A stretch of 64,000 nucleotides of DNA from Blastomussa wellsi (lineage: Eukaryota > Cnidaria > Anthozoa > Scleractinia > Plerogyridae). This document shows, one piece after another, positions 28,601 to 37,600 of this stretch (positions are counted from its first letter, which is position 1; every line of letters starts with the position of its first letter). The notes beneath the pieces were generated by a model, which was given only the letters and a program-made list of their open reading frames with translations, made no database searches and was not told the origin of the DNA. The DNA lies in contig OX393561.1 of NCBI GenBank assembly GCA_947652115.1, positions 7,472,351 to 7,536,350 of the forward strand, written 5' to 3'. The position numbers and the translations under genes are program-made.

Positions 28601-31600
28601 TTCACGCACAAAGCCGCGCTTGGGCCCATCATGCAAATAGTACAGAAAGGGCTGATCCGGTTTTTGTAAAACCTTTTCAATGGTGAAAACTTTCAAAGAC
28701 CAAACCGGATCCGTGGCTCTTTTTTTCCCCCCTTCAAGCTCACCAGGTTCGTAAAGATGGCGAACCTGAACAAGATATGGCAGGATTTTTTCATCCTTCC
28801 CAACAGGTCTGTGATAAGCAGTCGAAGGTTTCGAATAAACAGATTTCTCTTTGATTGCAACAGCGGGTTTCTTTCCGATGAGGCTGGTCACCTCGTTGTT
28901 CAAAGCCGAAACAACTTCAGGAAGTCTTTTCACCCATGCCCTGGACCGCTGGCCCTCAGGCATCCGCATTTCCACGGCATACTGGTGACCGAACAGGCGT
29001 TCGGCAAGGGTGCGGTTGAAACGTTCAACAATGGCCTGATCGCGGTGAATGTTGACGCGCCCGCGCCGGATGAAAGTTTTGTGATTTTCCATGACTTTCG
29101 TCACAGCGCCCATGAATTCGCGCCCAGGGTCAACTTGCAACATTTCAGGCCATTTCAAAGGGCCGCGCTTGTAAATTTTCTGGAAAGCCTGGGCAACCTC
29201 ATCAGAATTTTTCGAGGTCAAGGGTTCGGACTCTTTGAAACGGCTGGCCACGTCGACAACGTTCAGCGCGTATTTCCAGACTTTGCGACCGCGAGGCAGT
29301 TTATCGTGAGGCAAAAAAAGAAGGTCCGCCTGGTGGACCTTGTTGGGTAAGGACACGTCGAATTTCGGTCGAGGTATATGCTTCGGCGCCGGCAGGAATA
29401 TCTGCCAGAGGGCTTGCTTGATCAACCACTTTTTTGCGGTGTCTTCCGGGACTTTTGCAGCCGCGGCCAGTTTTTTGATGGCGGCAATGCCTTTCCAATA
29501 ACCGCCAGGGCTGTAGTATATCTTCGCGAGTTTGGTGTCCATATAAACGAGGTGAAAAAAAGTTTAAATGTTAGCAGATGAATCTTGTTTTGGTTTTCCC
29601 GCAAGAGGCGCATTTGACTTTCAGAAAGGTTTGCCCATTTTTGGTTTTTCCGAGTCTTTCACTCCCACGAACGTTGGGGGTGATCTTCTTCTCATTCACA
29701 CAGTAGAAATCCATATAAAAGAGGTGAAAAAAAGTTTAAAAGAACCGGAGAGCAGCGTAGCCCAAAGCGAGAGCCCCGGCCCCGACAAACATGAGTTCAC
29801 CATTTTTTTGCTGCTGGCTTGGTTGATAAAAATCAGAAAATTTGGGCTCTTTGGGAGGAGCCATTTGCTCTTCAGGATGCGCCTGGTTGTAAAGTTTTAA
29901 AGCGTAGTCAGTGTTGGTGAAGTTCTGCTTGGCTTCCGCTTTTATGTGCTCGTTTGTTGCAATCCAGTCGAGAAGTTTGGTGCGGTCGCGCGAGTTTTTG
30001 GCGTACGCAGCTTGATACGCCTCGAGAGCTCGGTCGTGGCGCTCTTTTTCTTCAAGAGCGGCCTTGTCACTGCCTCCAAAAGCCTTCGCCAGATAATTGC
30101 CACCGATGAAAGCCGCTGCGTTCAACACAGCACCGCCAACCATAATTGCGATACTTGCCATGATTATAAATTGCCGCCATTTTTTCAAATGATTTTTGGG
30201 TGTTCAAACGTTGGTCGGGAGGATTTTCTGGTCTTCCAGGTACTTCTTGAGCCAGATGCTGCCCGTCATCACACCAGTGAACATTGCGAAGTTTTCGATA
30301 GAATCTGAAGGGTCATCTGTAAAACTTCTCTTGAACACTTTTTTGACAGCCCACCCAATGCCAGCAGAGAGGCCAACGAGAGTCGCGGCCTCCATGGCGT
30401 TTTTTACAAGATTGTTTTCAGGCATGTTTTTATGAAAGAAAAAAATAAAAGTTCAAAAGAAAATTATTCAGACTCCACATTGCTTGGCGGCTTCTCATCT
30501 TCATCAGCTTGTGAATCTGCATAGCTTGGCGGTTTCTCGTCAGGGTAAATTGGCAACACAGGAAATTCCTCATCTTCATATTCATCTTCTTCAATGAATG
30601 GTGCATCCCAGAGAAGCATGATTGTATCAAAAAATGCTACGGAAAATTTTAACCAAAAATAGCTGATTGCAAAAATACCAACGCCTGATACAACAGCTTG
30701 GGCACCGTCAATTTTCATGTTTTGTATATTGTGTAAATATTAAATTGGGGCGGCACCAATGCAATCAATCCATTTTGCGAATTCCTTTTCTTGGCTGCGG
30801 TTGCTGCGGTGGCTGCGGTGGCTGCGGCAGAGGAGCTGGTTCTTTTGGCTGCGGCTCCGGTGGATTATCCTGTTTTTTTGCGAAAAAAGCTTTTATATCA
30901 TCACGCTTGACATAAGTTGTAACAATGGTTACGCCAATTCCAGCGATAGTTAGCCATTGGTTTGTGGTGAAACCCTCTGAATCGGCTGCAGCAGGCTTTG
31001 GTTCGGTTTCCGGCTCAGGAGCAGGATCACGGGGAGCGGTTTCTTTTTTTGCCTGCTTGTTGTTTGCAATAATGATAGCCGCCTCAGCTGCGGTTTTTTT
31101 CTGCGATTCGCGGGCCAGCCGTGTTCTTTCGGCAACCATTTTCCCAGCAGCCACTCGCTTGGGATTTTTGGCAGGCTTTGTTGCCGGAGTTTGTGAAGTT
31201 ACTTGGCTTTCCATTGGTTGCTGCGGTTCAGAGATTTCTTGAGCGGTCGGTTGCTTCTGTTCTTCAGCCATTGTTACTTTGAAACAAATTTATATTTAAT
31301 TAAAAAAAATTTTTGTCAGGAATTGCTGCCTTTCTGAGTAATTATTCAGCGGTTGGTGGGCTTTGCGCAATAATTTCTTCCGATTTTGCTTCGTGATTTT
31401 TTTCAAAATTAATGTGTTTTGCCGATTTTGCTTCGTGATTTTTTTCAAAATTAATGTGTTTTGTTGTGATCAGAGCTGCGTTTGCCACAGCGAGAAAACG
31501 ACCGCACCTCAGGGACATGCTGCCTGCCAGGTTAGACAGCTCTTTGTTGATGATGTAGTCGTTTTTAAGTTCTTTTTGATAATCATGGATGTCGTCGAGG

Positions 31601-34600
31601 TTGACTGCCATTCCGACGGCTTTGGTTACAAGAAAAACGAAGCTGTCGATCAAGCTGTCGGTTGTCTTTGAGCCCACGTATGTCTCGTACCGTTTTGTGT
31701 ATTTCTCGACCTCTTTGTCACTGAGGCGCTTCACATTCTCGTGTGTTAACTGCACCCCGATTGCTTCTTTGGCTTTCCCTGTTGACACCAGCACGGCAAG
31801 CTGCTCACGAAGTGCAGGAATATCAGGCTGCGTTGAAACTGGAAAGGCATTGCCGGGCGCGCTCGTTGGCTCAGCTTCAATCAAGTTCATAATGTCATTT
31901 ATAGTTTCTTCAATTTCTGGTTCGGATGGATTTGCCATTTTATATTTATTGCTATTTTTTTAATTGAAATTTTTTTATTCCGTAAGGGTGCCGAAGTAAG
32001 AACACAAGGTAGGAAAACTTATTTTTTTTCAGCCATGAAATGTAATCTTTGTACTCATCTTGAGAAAGTTCGCCGGCGTAATCTTCAAAAATCGCTTTCA
32101 AAGTCTTCCCTGCGGGAGTGTAAAAAAGCACAACTGCCCCAATGTTTTCGCGGAAAGAAGCCGTTATGCTGGTCATCTTTTGGGTGACCACCCACACGCT
32201 TAGCCCTGTGTGGCGAGCGCTGAACGCAAGTTTGACCAGCTCGCCTGTTCGCTTTTTTACATCTTTCGAGGCTGCGCAGTCATCAAGGATAATGAGCGTG
32301 TTGGTGCCCTCGAAAAGCCCGGAAACAAGCTTCAACCAGCCCTCAACCCATTCCTGTTCGCAAATGATAACAAAAAAACGCGGGTCCGCCTCGGCGAAGC
32401 GATGAAAAGTCTTGTTGTACGCAAATGTCGGGCAGATGAGCACGATGAAGTCGAACTTGCCACGGAAAGGGCCGCGGAGCTTATCAACCACAAACTTTGA
32501 TTTTCCCGAATTTGTCGGTCCAATTACGAGAGCGTTAAACGGTATGTTGCCTGGGTCCATTTTATTAGTACTGCACAGAATCTAATTGCTGCCCAATTAC
32601 GTTCATCTGCGAGTCACTGATAACAAAGACGTGGCAGTTCACGTTGCCTGAGTTTTTGGCATTCCGCTCGAGTTCAAGCTGGACTCCATCTTGTGTGTTT
32701 ACAAGCCGCGTGCCGCTTCCGTGCATTTCATGACTTTCCATTGAGCGAAGATCTATCAGAAGCCCGAACTTGTTTTCGGTGTAAAACTTTTTCAGATTCA
32801 TGTTCGGTGTTTTGTTTTTTGACTTTCCAAAGAAGCGGTCAACTTCACCCCAGATATCCTTTCCTTCGATGCCGTTGTTGTAAATCATGTTGGGCTTGCC
32901 GTTCACCGTAACGGTGACTTTTGTCAGGTCTGGGTTGAAGTACTTTTCTGAATCCCTGGCGCCGGCTTCATAAGGCTCAACGAAAAGGAGAAGAAGACCT
33001 TTCAGGGACCTTCTCTGCGAGTTTACTCTGAGGTTTATCCTTGTGTCAATGCCTTTTGAGAAGGTGTGCACAAATGGCCGCTCAACATGATCGTAAAGGA
33101 ATTCCTTTCCTGAGGAGTAAACACTTCGCGCGTCGTCCGCCAGAGTCTTGCTCCTCATCATTTCGTACTCGAGCTGGATGTTTGTCAGCTTGTATTTCAG
33201 TTTAGCGGGGTCAGAGCCTTTTACAACCTGCGAGGCCGGCGCAAGGGTCAGCACAAACATGAGGTCGTGGTAAAGAGCTTTGGGGTAGAAAACGCCGTGG
33301 TCGGTCAGGATCTGGTGGTCCAGTTGGATTCGATATTTTGTTCCGAAAACCGTGTTAAGTGCGTTTTCCGCGCCCACACCCGAGGTTTTTTTATCCCCCG
33401 CATTTGAGCGGATCTTGCAGAGGTCCTCGGACTGAATACCCTCGAGCAGCATGTTGTCCCGCTCCTCCTGTGAGAGGAAAAGGTCCTCCCAGATCTTGAA
33501 AATGTCATACCCCACCGTGTCCTGCAGTATGGTTCCAGCGTACTTAACAGTCAGCCTGTCGACAAGAGCACGGGAGACGTTTTGTACAAGGAAGTTGTTG
33601 GCGTGCCCTCCAGCCAGGTCGATGTTAAAGATAAGTGAGATCGAGCCTGGCACGAGGACCTCGTTCTCATTCAGCTTGGGCACGTAAACATACAACGTCT
33701 CGCCGGGGTTGGCTTCGCTGGGATTAAAAGTGATGCGCTTGACCGTGCGCTCGGCTTTCATTCCGCCTAAAATTTTTTCTTGGTTTGTTGGACGAAGGTT
33801 TGCTTGCACAGACATGTTTATACAACGCCGGACATTTGTATTTAAATAAAAATAATTTGAATATATAATTTCGCGATGGCTGAAGGTGGAGAGTTTGGAT
33901 ACGATGACCCTGATCTTGACCATGATATTGACCACGATGATGACGATGAAGATGAAACCATCGATGAAACAATTCCTCTTATGCCTGGCGACTCATCCAC
34001 ACCTTGGCCTCAAGGTCAAGAGATTGCGATGCAAACAATGTCTGACGAGAAAAGCGGGCTGCCAGATAAATCTTATATTGAAGAAACATCTTTTGGTGGA
34101 ACAAGTAGAAGATATATAACAGATGATGAGATTCAAAGAAGACTGAAAGCTTTAAGAAACGATCACACAGATTTATATTCCTCAGATAAAGCTGAAAATA
34201 ATTATGAAATTTTAACTCAGGAGGGAAAAGATAAAGAAGCAAAACAATTAATAAATATTGTACAAAATGTGGAAATCGAACGTGCAAAAGAATTAATCAA
34301 AAAAAGATATCCAGAAGCAAACATACCTAAATTGGGATTAAGGCTTGCAACTGCCGAAGAAGCAAAAACAAAACCAGGAATTAAATTTATGGATATTGTT
34401 GCTATTGGTAAAAATGCTGGTCTGATAAAGGTATTTCTTTCAAATGGAGAAGATTTTCAAAGTTCTTTCTTTAAAACGGAATACATCAAAAAAGTTCTTG
34501 GCCGAAAGGCTTTAGAAATTGATAATGAAAATTTAATAGAAACGAAGAAACAAAGTGATGAACTTGAAAAACAGATGAAAGAAAAACAAAAAGAACTGAA

Positions 34601-37600
34601 ACAAAAAGAATCAATGGCAAAAGAATCTGAAAAACTAAAACAACAAATGGAAGAAAAGAGAAACAAAATTAGACAAATTGAACAACAGAAAGATGATCTT
34701 GAAGATACAAATGAGCCATTGAATATAGAAGAAATTGAAAAACTGAAACAACAGAAAAAAGACCTTGAAAAAGACCATCAAGAATTAGCAAAGAAACTTG
34801 ATCAAACTAGAAAAGCAGCAAAAGATGGCAAAAAATTGCAAGAAGATATTCGGAAGCTCACACAAAAAAATGCCGAATTAAAAGAAACTGAAGAGAAACT
34901 TCAAGAAAAAATTAACACAGAAGATCTTAACGAAAAAAAAGAGCGAAAAGCAGAACTTGAAAACAAAAATAAAGAAGACAAAGCAATTATCGATGATGAA
35001 AACGCTTCACCTTCTGAAAAAGAGGCTGCCAGGGAGAGAATTGCAGATAGACAAGAGGAGATTGGCAGGTTGGCAACACAAATTGAAGAAAAAGAAAGAG
35101 CCATGCCGCTTCGTGAGCGTGTAAAAGAAATCTTCAAAAAGTACGGCGTGACAGTGACTTCAATCCTTCTTGCCGCAGGTGTCACGATTGGTGCTGTCAT
35201 TGGCGTCATTACCAACGCTTTGAAATCAATGGCCAAAGCTTTGGGAAACGGGTTAAAAGCTATTGCGAAAAAAACAGCCTCCATTCTTCCGGGACTGCTC
35301 GGCTCGATTGTTTCTTTTCTTTTCGCAACTGCTGGTAAGGTCCTCGGTTTTTTGGCAGAACACACATGGCTTTTAATTTTGGCTGTTGTGGCCTTTTTGG
35401 TTGAGAGCTATGCCAAAAAGCAGAGTTAATTTTCTTTGGGAAAACTCAAAAATTAGCGGAATGTCAAAAACAACAAACCTGCAATTGCAACCGCGCCAAC
35501 CATCATTGCAACTTTGTTCGTGTCATGAGAATCACTGCCCGAGCCAGCCGTTGGCACTCGTTCTTCTGTGTGCACTTGCGTTGTTTGTGTTGACTCTTGT
35601 GTTGTCGGTGTTTCAACAGGTTTCAAATCTTTTTTGCTTTCAGCTGTGGCTGCTTTGTGAATTGGATTGGAAGGATGGCTGTTTGGTGGGTTAATTTTTG
35701 ATTTTCCGCCATCCATGTGCTGAAGGGCCGCTTTTTTTGTTCTTTTGTTTGCCCCGTCGTTGACCCCCAGCTTCATACCCGGAATCGCTTGTTTGAGCTG
35801 GTTGTTGTAACCAACCGTGCTTTCTGTGTTGATAACCATGCGGCCTGGCATCAACCAAGCGCCCGGGCACACAGCAAGGTTCAACCGCACTTTTGCCTCG
35901 TCCACCGCCAGCTGGTAACGCTGCACGCTCTTTGCCAGGTCGGGCATCCTCACTGCGTCTTCAACCAGGACAAGAAACTCGGTCTGGGCCTCCTTTGCTC
36001 TGCCTCCCGCCCCAAGAATGCTGCTGCGGACGTTTACTTGCGCACCCAAGATGCAATACACAAATGCTTCAATCGACTGGTTTATTCTCGACAAACCTGC
36101 CTGGGTCAAACCTGTTGTGGTTTTTGGTGCGAACCAGTTGAATTGCTCTTCAGCTGCATCATTTCTTATGAAACAAACTGATATTCCCTTTTCTGACGCC
36201 ATTGGATCCTCGTCATCGAATTTTGCTTTTGCTGATGGATAGGGAACGTTCAGGATGAAAGGATCGCGGCAATAAATATAAACGCTTCCTAGCCCGTGGT
36301 TCGGGCCAATTGTAAATCGAAAATCGGTTGATGAAGGAACTTTGAACTCAGCACATAATCTTTTATAAGAAGCTTCGTCATATTTGTTGTTAAACTGACT
36401 CCATGTTGGATCACCCGGCAATGCGCTAAAGCTTTGGATACCTCCGAGCTGAAATAGGATGCGTCGAACCGTAAAGTACACGTGAAAGATGTAAAACGCT
36501 CGTACCTGTGGCGGCAGCTTCAGCGTGCTGTCTTTGTCAAATACTTCTCGAGATATTCCGCAGCCTGTTGTCGCGCACCACACTGCAAAGTTCAGCTGCT
36601 GTTCCCAGAAAGACATATCTGGCTTCGCCAGCCATTTTTTCGCGGGCTTTGACGTTTCGAATTTCGGTTGTTCCTTGGTAAATATCTCTCTAAACTTTGT
36701 TTTAAAATACTGGTCAGGGGTGACATAAATTTTGATTACTTTGTTGAATATTTTTTTCAAACTCGGTGCAGCTTCTTCGAATGGAACTGCTGGAACCGCC
36801 AGTGAACTTTTTTCTGGGCGTGGCGTCAGTTGGAAAGGAAAACCGCCAACTTCAACCAAACCCAGAGCTCTTTTCATTTCTGCGCTCCAATATTTGCGAT
36901 CTGATCCGAATACGCTTTCCAAACTGTCGGGCCCCTCTTTGAAAAATATTTCGGCTGTTGCTGTGTTGTCCGGTGCAAAAAATACCTGGGCTTCAAATTT
37001 GCTTTTGTCAGCCCTCGGGAAACTTGCAGAAAAATTCGCCCACGCCTTGGCTTGCGCAAGCTTTGCATTTGTGGAGCTGCCAGCCTGCGCTCGTTTTTCG
37101 AGATAGTCATACGCAACAGAATCTTGTTTGTTTGCGGTTTTCCATATGTTCATTTTCTTTTTCCCTGTTATTTTTCAATTGAAAAATTGCACGGAACAAA
37201 AATAAAATAGTTTTCCATTATTTTTGTGTTCAATACAAAATGGTTGTGCTCACAATCATCGCTCCTTCAAACGACTACACAGTTTATTTTCACCAGCCCC
37301 TTCAACCAAACTATATCAGACTTTTAAGCTGTTCTCTTTACAATTCTTGGTTTAACCTGAAAAGAGTGGGCAGACTTAAATCGATAACAAATAACAAAAC
37401 CATCACCTTTTTACCGGGCCATTACACCTTGAAATCTTTAAAAAGTAAAATTGAAAATGATCTTTTGCCGGACAGTGACTCCTTAAAAGCAGAAATCAAC
37501 ACACCCTATGGTCAAATGGTTGTCTTAAACACACAATTGGAACAATTTGAAATTGATAAAAATTTGAGCTCTCTTCTTGGCTTTGGCGTTGTTGGAAAAT

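Noticed and set aside
28757..29350. 197-codon frame opposite the integrase
   Set aside because: It is the antisense shadow of the integrase core, which has all catalytic residues on the other strand.
30162..30188. Start of the small membrane protein at 30,188
   Set aside because: The ATG at 30,161 directly follows a TTTATAATC box and gives the N-terminus typical of the family as I recall it; the longer start is possible but less likely.
33816..33935. Forty-codon N-terminal extension of the capsid gene
   Set aside because: It is open but runs through the divergent promoter and into the 517-aa gene; the start at 33,815 has a TATAAAC box and the expected N-terminus.
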